From Chryseobacterium paludis (GTDB taxonomy: Bacteria; Bacteroidota; Bacteroidia; Flavobacteriales; Weeksellaceae), in contig NZ_CP099966.1 in the NCBI RefSeq assembly GCF_025403485.1, positions 4,648,501 through 4,712,500 of the forward strand: a DNA stretch of 64,000 nucleotides, in the 5' to 3' direction. Numbering within the stretch: position 1 is the first letter of the stretch; each line of letters starts with the position of its first letter. Below are positions 17,118 to 26,097 of the stretch, piece after piece. The notes under the pieces were generated by a model that worked only from the letters and a program-made list of their open reading frames with translations, searched no databases and had not been told where the DNA came from. The translations under genes were made by a program, and so were the position numbers.

Positions 17118-17190
17118 TGGTTTCTCCAGGAATCGAACCAGGGACACATGGATTTTCAATCCATTGCTCTACCAACTGAGCTAAGAAACC
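17118..17190 (-). tRNA. tRNA-Phe (GAA), copy 1
   Basis: 73 bases including the A discriminator. Acceptor stem GGTTTCT/AGAAACC, D arm AGCTCAGTTGGTAGAGC, anticodon arm with loop TTGAAAA (anticodon GAA), and T arm with GGTTCGATTCC. The CCA end is not encoded. Bases 17119-17190 are identical to the second copy at 18879-18950. Confidence 0.97.
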
Positions 17191-17230
17191 AATATGTTTG
17201 TTTGGCTTACTTCGTTGTTTAAAGTGGGTG

Positions 17231-17261
17231 CAAAAATAGTAATTTTTACTATATCATGCAA
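17231..17261 (-). promoter_or_regulatory. Promoter of tRNA-Phe copy 1
   Basis: On the minus strand TTG (17261-17259), a 20-base spacer, then TATTTTTG (17238-17231): an excellent match to the Bacteroidota TTG/TAnnTTTG promoter, 40 bases before the tRNA 5' end. The same architecture and spacing recur before copy 2. Confidence 0.8.
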
Positions 17262-17292
17262 TAAAAATTAAAAAAATGTATAAAAATAAAAG

Positions 17293-17326
17293 CCTGCTAT
17301 TATTTTTCCCAAATGGTAATAGCAGG
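17293..17326 (-). terminator. Terminator of the DUF3472 gene
   Basis: Perfect 10-base arms CCTGCTATTA/TAATAGCAGG with a 14-base loop, 22 bases after the DUF3472 stop on the minus strand, followed by a T-rich run. Confidence 0.75.
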
Positions 17327-17348
17327 TTATATCTCTTATATGAATGTT

Positions 17349-18698
17349 TTATGGAAGATTTGAAAAATCTATATTGGGAGCTTGTGTTGGTGCTGTAACC
17401 GAAAACTGAGTTCCTGGGTTTACAACAGTATTAAAGAATCCTCCATTTTGTAAAAAGAATGCATTACCATTTATTCCACCCATAGCATCTATCCTTTGCT
17501 CTGCATTATAAGTATTATCCACACTGAATCTCGCTCCTGAAATTGCCATCCAGTTTCCAGAAGAGGTTCTTACCCACTGATTTTTAAATTCTACCTTTCT
17601 TCCCTGATATCCATTCTCAGGTTCAAAATTTTCTACGAAACTGTAGAATCCTTTAAGATAAGTGCTGGTTTGTGGCCTCTTCCAGCTGGCAATGAGTTTC
17701 CAGGAAGTGGTTTCTGGAGAGAGGAACCATGCTGTATAATCCGTTTTTCCATTTCCATCAGGTTCACCTTTTAATAAGAATTTATAGGTCTGTCCAGCTG
17801 TCCAATTATATTTATAATAACTCTGTCCTCCTGAGCCTTCATTACCAAATTCTCCAATAGTAACTCCACTACCTGCTCTGTTTAACACAATCTTGTGATC
17901 GGGTGGGATATTATTGGGATCGTCTGTTTCAAATGGGCTCCATACAGAGAATAAAATCCTTCTTTCAGTGGCAGAATTAACCTGCATCCCAAAGTAGCCC
18001 TCTTTGAAGCCGTTTGCCATAAAATAAGAGCCGATCTTATCTTCACCAATGGGAATTGTCACTTCGTTATAATAATAACTTACATTGGTATTTGTTGGGA
18101 TCGTGTAATTCAAGTGACAGGAAGGCCCTCTACGAGCCCAGTAATAATATGAGGGATCATTACTGAAAATATGAATTCCTGTGGCTGCGGATCCACTAAC
18201 TAAAATATCGGTGAGGTCCGCAAAGTAACCTCCTGTTTTAGATACCCCTTGAAGATCAACTTTTACATAACCCGGGTTAGAAATGGTAAAATCTCCCACA
18301 GTATAATTGGTATAAGCCAATCCTGTTAATGTAATGTTCTTAGATTCATTACCAATCGTTACTTTAACTATGCTACTACCGGAAGGGACTGAAGCCTTTA
18401 ATCCGATATTTAACGTTCCAGTATTGCTTAGTCTGAAATAAGTACTAATAACCGTATGGGGATTGGTCCAGTTGGCTAATTTGGCAGATGTGATTACCTC
18501 ATTGGCTCCGGAAGGCTTTACGGTCAGAAATGAATTTCCAGCTACCGGAACACTGAATGGTGGATTGTTTATTAAAGAAGATGCTTTATTTTGTTTAGAA
18601 ATGGTGTCTTCCGTGGCTATGCTATTATTTTCTGCACACGACTGAAAAACAAGAAAAGCAATACCTAAAAAGATCTCTGTCAATAGTTTTAGTCTCAT
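17349..18698 (-). CDS. DUF3472 domain lipoprotein
   Basis: 449 residues. A signal peptide ends in a lipobox (FLVFQSC, Cys21), so it is a lipoprotein. Residues about 50-165 form a beta-sandwich of the DUF5077 type that often precedes DUF3472. The C-terminal two thirds match DUF3472: SYYYWARRGPSCHLNY, then KEGYFGMQVNSATERRILFS, then GYQGRKVEFKNQWVRT. The family is linked to carbohydrate-active loci in Bacteroidota but has no settled activity; a role in glycan binding or cleavage is a guess. It is the only gene between two tRNA-Phe copies that face the same way, each with its own promoter and terminator. Confidence 0.82.
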   Translation of the reverse strand: MRLKLLTEIFLGIAFLVFQSCAENNSIATEDTISKQNKASSLINNPPFSVPVAGNSFLTVKPSGANEVITSAKLANWTNPHTVISTYFRLSNTGTLNIGLKASVPSGSSIVKVTIGNESKNITLTGLAYTNYTVGDFTISNPGYVKVDLQGVSKTGGYFADLTDILVSGSAATGIHIFSNDPSYYYWARRGPSCHLNYTIPTNTNVSYYYNEVTIPIGEDKIGSYFMANGFKEGYFGMQVNSATERRILFSVWSPFETDDPNNIPPDHKIVLNRAGSGVTIGEFGNEGSGGQSYYKYNWTAGQTYKFLLKGEPDGNGKTDYTAWFLSPETTSWKLIASWKRPQTSTYLKGFYSFVENFEPENGYQGRKVEFKNQWVRTSSGNWMAISGARFSVDNTYNAEQRIDAMGGINGNAFFLQNGGFFNTVVNPGTQFSVTAPTQAPNIDFSNLP

Positions 18699-18853
18699 AA
18701 TTTATTTGTGATTGGATTTACAGCACTAATTTAATTTTTTATCTATAGAATAAAAAATTAATTCTCACATTGTTGATTAAATTATAAGTGAATTCATATT
18801 GTTTCAATAAAAAAAAGGGTAGAGTATAAGATGGTGGGTTGTATATAAAACAA

Positions 18854-18876
18854 AAACCACCTTAAAAAGGTGGTTT
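18854..18876 (-). terminator. Terminator of tRNA-Phe copy 2
   Basis: Ten-base arms AAACCACCTT/AAGGTGGTTT with a three-base loop starting two bases beyond the tRNA 3' end. It shares the CCACC/GGTGG core with the copy 1 terminator but has a different loop. Confidence 0.7.
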
Positions 18877-18877
18877 G

Positions 18878-18950
18878 TGGTTTCTCCAGGAATCGAACCA
18901 GGGACACATGGATTTTCAATCCATTGCTCTACCAACTGAGCTAAGAAACC
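18878..18950 (-). tRNA. tRNA-Phe (GAA), copy 2
   Basis: The 72-base body is identical to the first copy at 17119-17190, again with the A discriminator and without encoded CCA. The 5' flank also shares CTTACTTCGTTGTTT with copy 1, showing that promoter and tRNA were duplicated together. Confidence 0.97.
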
Positions 18951-18992
18951 ATTATATTTTTGTTTGTCTTACTTCGTTGTTTTAAAGTGATG

Positions 18993-19023
18993 CAAAAGTA
19001 GTAAGTTTTGGTATATGAAGCAA
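18993..19023 (-). promoter_or_regulatory. Promoter of tRNA-Phe copy 2
   Basis: On the minus strand TTG (19023-19021), 20-base spacer, TACTTTTG (19000-18993), the same geometry as copy 1. Confidence 0.8.
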
Positions 19024-19059
19024 GTATTAATAGAATTTTTTTATAGTTTAAATAAAAAC

Positions 19060-20901
19060 CTACTGATTCTCAGCTGGATTATTTTCCTGTTCCTTTCTGA
19101 TTTGCTCACTCATTTCTTCTAATACAGGCTTAATCGTACTTTCCGGAAGATCACTGATTCGGATATACATAAGTCCATCTATTGCATCATTAAAATTAGG
19201 ATCTACATTAAATGCAATTACTTTTGCATTTTGCTTGATGTATTTTTTGATCAAAACAGGCAGTCTTAACTCCGGTTCAAGATCATCAATGATTTTATCC
19301 AGCTTATTAAGATCAGATTCCATTTCCTCAAAAAAGATATTTTTGTCACGATCTCTAAGCTTCACTTTATATTCATTTCTGGGCGTAATATATTGGGCAA
19401 CTGCACCATCATAATAATTTGAACGCATGAATTCGATCATCAAAGATTTTGAAAACTCTGAAAACTTATTCGAAATACTTACTCCACCCATAAGGAACTT
19501 ATGATCAGGGTTTCTCAAGCACACATGAACGATTCCACGCCATAATAAAAAGAGTGGAAGCGGTTTTTGCTGATATTCCTGACAGATGTACGCTCTTCCC
19601 ATTTCAATCACTTTTTTGAAGAAAGGATGGATATCCTGTTCGAATTCAAAAAGTGAACTGGTATAAAATCCTTTAATGCCATATTTTTTCATAACATCTT
19701 TACCTAAGGCCATACGATAGGCTCCAACCAGCATTTCTGCAGTACTGTCCCAAAGGAAAAGATGGTGGTAATGCTTATCATATTCGTCGAGATCAAAAGG
19801 TAAATTACTCCCTTCTCCCACGGCGCGGAAAGTAAGCTCTCTCTGTCTGCCTATTTCCCTCATTACAGAAGGGATCTCCTCATATGTAGTGAAATAGATT
19901 TCATAATTGCCATTACTGAAAAGCATTTTATCAGTACCTCTCAGCTTACTAATATCATTTAGAATATTTTCTTTAGGCGTTTCATCAATGATATTTTGTA
20001 CAATATTTTCCTCCTTAAGTAAAGGGAATTTTAAAGATAGATTTTGAAGATTTATAACCTGGGCAAGTGACTTCCTTTTTTCATAGTAAGATTTCATCAT
20101 ATACACCTTACGTTTTAAAAATTCACCTAGCTCCTCAATATTTTCCATCTCATCCATGGCTTTTACAGCAATGGGTTTACCTATTCTTACACGGATGGGT
20201 TTTTCTCTGTCATTCATCATTTCAGATGGTAACATTAATGTTTGCAAACTCGCATGCAGTTTTGCCACCTGATAAAATAATGTGCTGTTTTTGGCATGGA
20301 AGTACATCGGAACAACCGGTACTTTTGCCATTTTAATCAATTTTAAAGCTGGTTTTTCCCATTCCCTGTCTAAGATCTCACTATAAGCATTGTTTTTGTT
20401 TGAAACTTCCCCTGCTGGGAAAATGCCAACACAACCTCCATTTTCAATGTGTTTTAAAGTCTCACGCATTCCTGAAGAACTGCTGTAAGCTCCCTTTCTG
20501 TTTTCAAAAGGATTTACAGAAATTACATAAGGTTCCATAGGTTTTATTTTCTCTAATAGAAAATTACCCATTACTTTAAAATCAGGACGTACTTCTAATA
20601 ATATTTTACACATTAAGATTCCATCAATTGCCCCAAGCGGATGATTGGAAACCAGGATAAATGGTCCTGTCTTTGGGATCTTAGCTAAATCTTCTTCAAA
20701 TGCGATATAGCTTAAGTTTCTCTCCCTTACAAATGAATCGAAAAAGTCTTTACCTTCCTTGTCTTTTAGTTTATCATATAATCTGTTGACTTCATTTATT
20801 TTAGCAACGCTCATGATAGCAGATGCTACAGGATTCTTTAGAAATCCTATTTTACTTAAGCCGGAAGCTTGGATTAAATCATTTTTCGAAATTAAGCTCA
20901 T
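19060..20901 (-). CDS. olsF: OlsF-like bifunctional acyltransferase (PlsC domain plus OlsB-like GNAT domain)
   Basis: 613 residues with two domains. The N-terminal PlsC-type acyltransferase (about 60-260) has the family motif in the form NHPLGAIDG (His87, Asp93) and later FPAGEVS. The C-terminal part (about 320-510) resembles OlsB/hemolysin-type N-acyltransferases (REIGRQRELTFRAVGEGSN, LFLWDSTAEMLVGAYRMALG, EMGRAYICQEYQ). This fusion is the layout of OlsF, which makes ornithine lipids in Flavobacterium and Serratia. Membrane-associated activity on acyl-ACP and ornithine is expected. It lies 22 bases downstream of the aspartate kinase gene, probably in one transcript. Function is inferred from domain order. 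Confidence 0.78.
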   Translation of the reverse strand: MSLISKNDLIQASGLSKIGFLKNPVASAIMSVAKINEVNRLYDKLKDKEGKDFFDSFVRERNLSYIAFEEDLAKIPKTGPFILVSNHPLGAIDGILMCKILLEVRPDFKVMGNFLLEKIKPMEPYVISVNPFENRKGAYSSSSGMRETLKHIENGGCVGIFPAGEVSNKNNAYSEILDREWEKPALKLIKMAKVPVVPMYFHAKNSTLFYQVAKLHASLQTLMLPSEMMNDREKPIRVRIGKPIAVKAMDEMENIEELGEFLKRKVYMMKSYYEKRKSLAQVINLQNLSLKFPLLKEENIVQNIIDETPKENILNDISKLRGTDKMLFSNGNYEIYFTTYEEIPSVMREIGRQRELTFRAVGEGSNLPFDLDEYDKHYHHLFLWDSTAEMLVGAYRMALGKDVMKKYGIKGFYTSSLFEFEQDIHPFFKKVIEMGRAYICQEYQQKPLPLFLLWRGIVHVCLRNPDHKFLMGGVSISNKFSEFSKSLMIEFMRSNYYDGAVAQYITPRNEYKVKLRDRDKNIFFEEMESDLNKLDKIIDDLEPELRLPVLIKKYIKQNAKVIAFNVDPNFNDAIDGLMYIRISDLPESTIKPVLEEMSEQIRKEQENNPAENQ

Positions 20902-20923
20902 ATGTGTTTAGTCGCAATTATAT

Positions 20924-22162
20924 TTATAGTGTTACCATTTGAAGCGTACTCTTGGAAATTTGTTCCAATAATACACTTTTTTCCTGGTAAAATTTATCAA
21001 TGTTATCCATCTTCGCATTTCTTACGGTGAATAGAGATACATTCTTAACTACCTCAGTTTTAAAACCTTTTTGTAATTCTTCGTTCAGCTCATCAATAGT
21101 ATTGAATTTATCTTCCAAACATAAAGCTAGTGAAATTGCAGAATTCTGCATCAATGAAACTTTAATTTTATGTCTTGATAAAAGACTAAAAATTTCACTC
21201 ATATGATCTTCAGCAATAAATGAAAAATTTCTTGTAGATATTTTTAAAAGATTCTGGTTCTCTTTTAAAATATAAGATTCTTCATGTTGATTTTTTTCTG
21301 AAGCTCCTACTTTCGTTCCTCCCTTTGTAGGGTCTACAAAAGATTTTACATAAAAAGGAATGCTTTTTTGTTGTAAAGGCTGTAAGGTTTTTGGGTGAAT
21401 AACACTTGCTCCATAATAAGCCATTTCAATAGCTTCCTCATAAGAGATATTAGAAAGAAGGGTAACATCCTTGAATTTTCTGGGATCCCCCGTCATTACC
21501 CCGGGAACATCTTTCCATATCGTCATTGCTTCCGCATTGGTGCAGTAAGCGAAAATGGCAGCAGAGTAATCAGAACCCTCTCTTCCTAAAGTAACTGTAA
21601 AATTATTATCGTCAGAGCCGATAAAACCTTGTGTTACATAACAGATCTCAGAATTTAAAGTAGAGATAAACTCTTCTGTTTTTTTCCAGTCTACATTACC
21701 ATCTCTATAAGAATTATCAGTTTTTATATAATCTCTTGCATCCAGCCATTGATTAGTAAACTGTATCTCATTAAGATATTCACTCAAAATTTTTGTAGAA
21801 ATCATTTCTCCACAACTTACTACCTGATCGTAAACAAAATTATAATTTGGAGATTTATTTCTTCTTAAAAAAGAATCAAGATCATCAAAAAACAAATTAA
21901 TTTCCGAAAATACTGGGTGGTTTTCTTGGAAAAGACCCTGAGCAATCTCGATATGCTTCTGTTTAATAATCTTAATTTCAGTTTGATAGTTTTCCTTCTT
22001 GAAATAAAGTTCTACAACCTTTTCCAACTCATTAGTCGTTTTGCCCATTGCTGAAATTACCAGCAAGCATTTGGCAAATCCTTGGCTTTTTAAAACCATT
22101 GACACATTTTTTACACTTTCAGCATCTTTTACAGATGCTCCACCAAACTTGAAAATTTTCAT
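20924..22162 (-). CDS. lysC: Aspartate kinase
   Basis: 412 residues, a monofunctional aspartokinase. N-terminal KFGGASV (5-11) is the conserved ATP-binding loop, TLGREGSDYSAAIFA is the catalytic segment and ISYEEAIEMAYYGASVIHPK the conserved region linking to the C-terminal regulatory part, which is ACT-like (about 270-412). It phosphorylates aspartate, the first step to lysine, threonine and methionine. It is upstream of the OlsF-like gene with 22 bases between. The intergenic region upstream (to fbp) shows no attenuator that I can recognise, so feedback is presumably allosteric. Confidence 0.9.
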   Translation of the reverse strand: MKIFKFGGASVKDAESVKNVSMVLKSQGFAKCLLVISAMGKTTNELEKVVELYFKKENYQTEIKIIKQKHIEIAQGLFQENHPVFSEINLFFDDLDSFLRRNKSPNYNFVYDQVVSCGEMISTKILSEYLNEIQFTNQWLDARDYIKTDNSYRDGNVDWKKTEEFISTLNSEICYVTQGFIGSDDNNFTVTLGREGSDYSAAIFAYCTNAEAMTIWKDVPGVMTGDPRKFKDVTLLSNISYEEAIEMAYYGASVIHPKTLQPLQQKSIPFYVKSFVDPTKGGTKVGASEKNQHEESYILKENQNLLKISTRNFSFIAEDHMSEIFSLLSRHKIKVSLMQNSAISLALCLEDKFNTIDELNEELQKGFKTEVVKNVSLFTVRNAKMDNIDKFYQEKSVLLEQISKSTLQMVTL

Positions 22163-22556
22163 TAAATTATTAAAAATAAAATTGTTAGATAAATAATAGT
22201 TGAGTTTTTTACGGACGTCAAAATTATAAATTTACAATGAGATATGAAATACCTGAGTGGTAGGATGAGATAAAGATTTTTATGATAAATGGATGATTTT
22301 ATTGGGTTTTCTTTAATATCAACCTCTATTATGTAGTTTTATTTCTATGTAATCGAGTTATATGACTAAAAATGATGATAATTGATGAAATTTCTTTGCA
22401 ATGAAAAACGGGAACAGATTATTGAGAAGATAGAGAAGGATAATGATAAAATAACACTATATAACATTGATATACAGTGTTTAAGATCTTTTAAAAGAAT
22501 TTTTTTTAGATTGCGATAAATTTTACGAAATTTGGAGAAATCGTAAATAGTAAAAT
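22163..22556. other. Intergenic region between lysC and fbp
   Basis: 394 AT-rich bases separating divergent genes. A 44-codon frame at 22385-22519 (+) starts MKFLCNEKREQIIE, but it has no recognised family and no clear ribosome site. No exact TAnnTTTG box was found for fbp; ACGAAATTTG at 22525-22534 is only near-consensus. Confidence 0.4.
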
Positions 22557-23573
22557 ATGTCAGATCAATCGTTGCAGACTTTAGGAGAATTTATTATAGA
22601 TAAACAAGAAGATTTTCAATATTCTACGGGGGAACTTTCCCGACTTCTAAGTGCTATAAGATTGGCTTCAAAAGTGGTAAACAGAGAAGTAAATAAAGCT
22701 GGAATTGCAGATATTATCGGAAAAGCCGGTAATGAGAATATTCAGGGTGAAGAGCAGCAGAAATTAGATGTGCTTGCCAATGAAATATTTATCACTGCAT
22801 TATCGCAAAGAGAGGTAGTTTGTGGAATTGCTTCGGAAGAGAACGATGATTTTATAGATATTAAATGTGTTGGAAACGGGCATCTTAGTAAATATGTAGT
22901 TTTAATTGATCCTCTTGATGGTTCATCAAATATTGATGTTAATGTTTCGGTAGGAACTATTTTCTCAATTTACAGAAGGGTATCAGAACCTGGAACTCCG
23001 GTTCAGTTAGAAGACTTCTTACAGAAAGGAGTAAATCAGATCGCAGCAGGATATGTGATCTATGGTTCTTCCACCATGATTGTTTACACCACAGGAAATG
23101 GAGTGAACGGCTTCACCTTAGATCCTTCTTTAGGCACCTATTATCTTTCGCATCCAAATATGAAATTTCCGGCAACCGGAAAGATTTATTCCATTAATGA
23201 AGGGAACTATATTAAATTCCCTCAAGGAGTTAAAAATTATCTGAAATATTGCCAGATGGAAGAAGGCGATCGTCCTTATACATCCCGATATATTGGTTCT
23301 CTCGTGGCTGATTTTCATAGGAATATGCTAAAAGGAGGAATTTATATTTATCCATCCTACTCTCAATCACCTAATGGTAAGTTGAGATTATTGTACGAAT
23401 GTAATCCTATGGCATTCCTTGCAGAACAGGCAGGAGGAAAAGCGACAGACGGATTCAGAAGAATTTTGGAAGTTGAACCTACTGAACTTCACCAAAGAAT
23501 TCCATTTTTCTGTGGAAGCGTTGATATGGTAGAGAAGGCCGAGGAATTTATGCGAATAGATAGTGTAAAATAA
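22557..23573 (+). CDS. fbp: Fructose-1,6-bisphosphatase class I
   Basis: 338 residues, the normal length. The metal-binding signature DPLDGSSN is at 118-125 ([16 protein letters not shown]), CGIASEEND supplies the preceding acidic site, and GGIYIYPSY and [20 protein letters not shown] form the substrate and C-terminal motifs. It converts fructose 1,6-bisphosphate to fructose 6-phosphate in gluconeogenesis, in the cytoplasm. The stop codon is directly followed by the ATG of menC, so the two are co-transcribed although their pathways differ. Confidence 0.95.
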   Translation: MSDQSLQTLGEFIIDKQEDFQYSTGELSRLLSAIRLASKVVNREVNKAGIADIIGKAGNENIQGEEQQKLDVLANEIFITALSQREVVCGIASEENDDFIDIKCVGNGHLSKYVVLIDPLDGSSNIDVNVSVGTIFSIYRRVSEPGTPVQLEDFLQKGVNQIAAGYVIYGSSTMIVYTTGNGVNGFTLDPSLGTYYLSHPNMKFPATGKIYSINEGNYIKFPQGVKNYLKYCQMEEGDRPYTSRYIGSLVADFHRNMLKGGIYIYPSYSQSPNGKLRLLYECNPMAFLAEQAGGKATDGFRRILEVEPTELHQRIPFFCGSVDMVEKAEEFMRIDSVK

Positions 23574-24578
23574 ATGATAGCTAAATATTCTAGATATTTA
23601 TTAGAATTCAAACGCCCGAGTGGAACATCTCGTGGCGTTTTGCATGAAAAAGAGACCTTTATTCTTGAAGTTTCAGAAGGTGAGCAAAAGGGAGTAGGAG
23701 AGTGTGCTGTTTTCAGAGGATTAAGCTTTGACGATAGACCTGATTATGAAGAAAAATTGAAGTGGCTTTGTGAAAATATCGATCAGGATTCCCAGTTTTT
23801 AAAAGAACAGTTAAAAGAATTTCCATCCATTTGGATTGGATACGAACAGGCCATTCTCAATTTGCATAATGGTGATCACCTTTATTTTCCAAGTGAATTT
23901 ACAAGAGGACAGATTCCCATTATTATCAATGGATTGATCTGGATGGGAGATGTTAGTTATATGGAAGAACAGATTCAGGAGAAACTTGAAAATGGCTTTC
24001 ATTGTATTAAGTTAAAAATTGGTGTTGATTGGAAATCTGAACATACAGTTCTTCAAAAGTTAAGAGAAAAATTTCCGAAAGATGCATTAGAGTTGCGTGT
24101 TGATGCTAATGGTGGATTTAATACAGAAGAAGCAAGAATGGTCTTAAAGCAACTTTCCGATTTGCATATTCATTCTATAGAACAGCCTATTAAAGCCGGA
24201 AACTGGACCGATATGGCTGCATTATGTGCGGAAACTCCAACACCCATTGCTTTGGACGAAGAATTAATTGGGGTAACTGAAAATGATGAAAAGAAAAAAC
24301 TCTTAGAAGCCATCAGGCCACAATACATTATTCTAAAACCCTCATTAATCGGAGGTTTTTCAGGATCTGATGAGTGGATTAATCTCGCAGAAGAACAAAA
24401 AATAGGATGGTGGATAACTTCAGCTTTGGAAAGTAATATCGGGTTAAATGCGATTGCACAATATACATTTACAAAACATAGTAAATTGCCTCAAGGCCTT
24501 GGCACTGGAGGCTTATTTACTAATAATTTTGTCAACCATATGAAACTAACTGGGGAACGCTTGCTTTTTAAAGCATGA
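23574..24578 (+). CDS. menC: o-Succinylbenzoate synthase (MenC), enolase superfamily
   Basis: 334 residues with all expected catalytic residues of the muconate-lactonizing subgroup: KxK Lys146/Lys148 (CIKLKIG), metal ligands Asp177 (RVDANGG), Glu203 (IEQP) and Asp228 (ALDEE), and Lys255 (ILKPSLIGG). MenC dehydrates SHCHC to o-succinylbenzoate in menaquinone synthesis. Related dipeptide epimerases share this fold, but the EQPI and ILKPSLIGG segments favour MenC. It starts immediately after the fbp stop. The rest of the men pathway is not in this window. Confidence 0.85.
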   Translation: MIAKYSRYLLEFKRPSGTSRGVLHEKETFILEVSEGEQKGVGECAVFRGLSFDDRPDYEEKLKWLCENIDQDSQFLKEQLKEFPSIWIGYEQAILNLHNGDHLYFPSEFTRGQIPIIINGLIWMGDVSYMEEQIQEKLENGFHCIKLKIGVDWKSEHTVLQKLREKFPKDALELRVDANGGFNTEEARMVLKQLSDLHIHSIEQPIKAGNWTDMAALCAETPTPIALDEELIGVTENDEKKKLLEAIRPQYIILKPSLIGGFSGSDEWINLAEEQKIGWWITSALESNIGLNAIAQYTFTKHSKLPQGLGTGGLFTNNFVNHMKLTGERLLFKA

Positions 24579-24814
24579 TCTAAACATGGAAATGTGTTAA
24601 GGTTTCCTGTTTGAAGGCATCTAACTAAATCTCATCATTTATGAAAATCGTTTTTTTAATGTTTTCTAATAAAATAGAAAACTTTTCTTTAAACTTTTTC
24701 ATTGCCGGAAATTTTAATTAATTCTCTAGTCTAAGAAATATGCAATCTTCATGCCATTTCGGGCTTTTTACAAATATTAACACATTATTTTATTGTTAAC
24801 TCTAAATTAATTAA

Positions 24815-25947
24815 TCATTTTGAGACAATGATGAAGGTGTTTTCATTATTGCTTATTCTATTGGTAATGAGGTTGCTGTCGGTTCCATTTAAAGTTTGGA
24901 AAATATCATTTTGAACCTGCGAGCTGGATAGGTATCCCCAATGATTTCCAAGTTCAAATTTCAGACCATTCTTCAAATCATTTTCAATAAAAGTACAGTC
25001 GATGATAGAAACAATATCCTTAAATTTCTGAATATCACTTGGACCATGTTTTCCCAGCCTTGGCGTAAGAATATTTTTGTGAATTGTGAAATACCGAGGA
25101 CTGCGTCTTTTCGGTTTAAATAAATTGAAATCCGGTTGGCAAGTAAGGGAAGTTTATTAAAAGAATCTTCAGAGTCTTCGAAAACTTTGTAAGTTACATC
25201 GGCGTTTAGCAATAATACCTGATCAATAACTCTTAGAATATTTTCACTTTTTAAGCTATAGAGCATACTTTGGAGTACTCTGTTTCCCAGAGAATGTGCC
25301 ATCAGATGTATTCTCTGATTACAGGGAGCAAGATCCCGGTTGGAAAAAATATCTTTTAAGAACTGGGTATAGAAATAGAACAGCCTCATTAAAGAGGTTC
25401 CTGAATTGATACTTGAAGCCTTATCATCAAAATATGTTAGAGGAACAATACTGCTTGAAGCCGGCCAGCTAACGAATAGAATATGCTCAACAGGAGATTC
25501 AGGGCTATCAATAAATAGCTTTTTCAGATCGATGATGGCTTCTAATTCATCATCAAAATCATAGGCATAGCCATGAATAAATATTAACACATCACTTCTG
25601 GACTTTGTAGAGGACATGTTTTTATATAATTCATAAAACAACCTTTGCGTTCCCCCAAGGTTGTTGGCAGTGAGCTTTGATTTTTTTATCTTTTTCTCAC
25701 TTAATAATACTTCAAGAACATCTTCGTATCCTTGCTTTTCCGGTTCCGAGAAAAGCTGATAATTTAAAATATTCCTGTTGGTATAATCTTTTTTCTTTTT
25801 TGCCTGAGCAGTAGGTTCTGTATAATTATCGAAATCACATTTTGCAATTCTGAAATTAGGGATAGAGTACTCGTCATTGGAAAATGAATCAATGGTTTCG
25901 TTTTTATGACGAATGATCTTCCGATTACTTAATATATAAACGGCCAT
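24815..25947 (-). pseudogene. Alpha/beta hydrolase (DUF900-like), frameshifted near the C-terminus
   Basis: The uninterrupted frame covers 24973-25947 (324 codons): a hydrolase with VLIFIHGYAYDFDDELEAI and the nucleophile motif MAHSLGNRVLQ. After ISQFTK the reading frame breaks. The following DNA reads well only in the next frame: NILTPRLGKHGPSDIQKF, then FELGNHWGYLSSSQVQND, ending in IIVSK and TGA at 24815. Restoring one A in the run at 25074-25078 (five T on the + strand) joins the two. It is therefore either a real one-base deletion or a sequencing error; the intact product would be about 376 residues. The function of the family is unknown. Confidence 0.8.
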
Positions 25948-26056
25948 AATGAATGATTTTGTGAGTGGTTTTTAACTTTATAAATTTCGGAAAAATTATT
26001 GGATAATAGTTCATTGTAGTTTTCATTCATTACTTTCATAAACCCTAAATTTTCGC

Positions 26057-26064
26057 TAAATTTG
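26057..26064 (+). promoter_or_regulatory. -7 box (TAAATTTG) of glnS
   Basis: Exact TAnnTTTG, 33 bases before the ATG at 26098. Confidence 0.55.
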
Positions 26065-26097
26065 CACAAAGTCCACGAGCTTTATAAAGTTAATTTA

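Noticed and set aside
17118..18950. Integrative element bounded by the two tRNA-Phe copies
   Set aside because: The interval holds only one lipoprotein gene; no integrase, recombinase or excision gene is present.
22385..22519. 44-codon frame between lysC and fbp
   Set aside because: No recognised domain, no clear ribosome site and no partner; kept only as a note in the intergenic entry.
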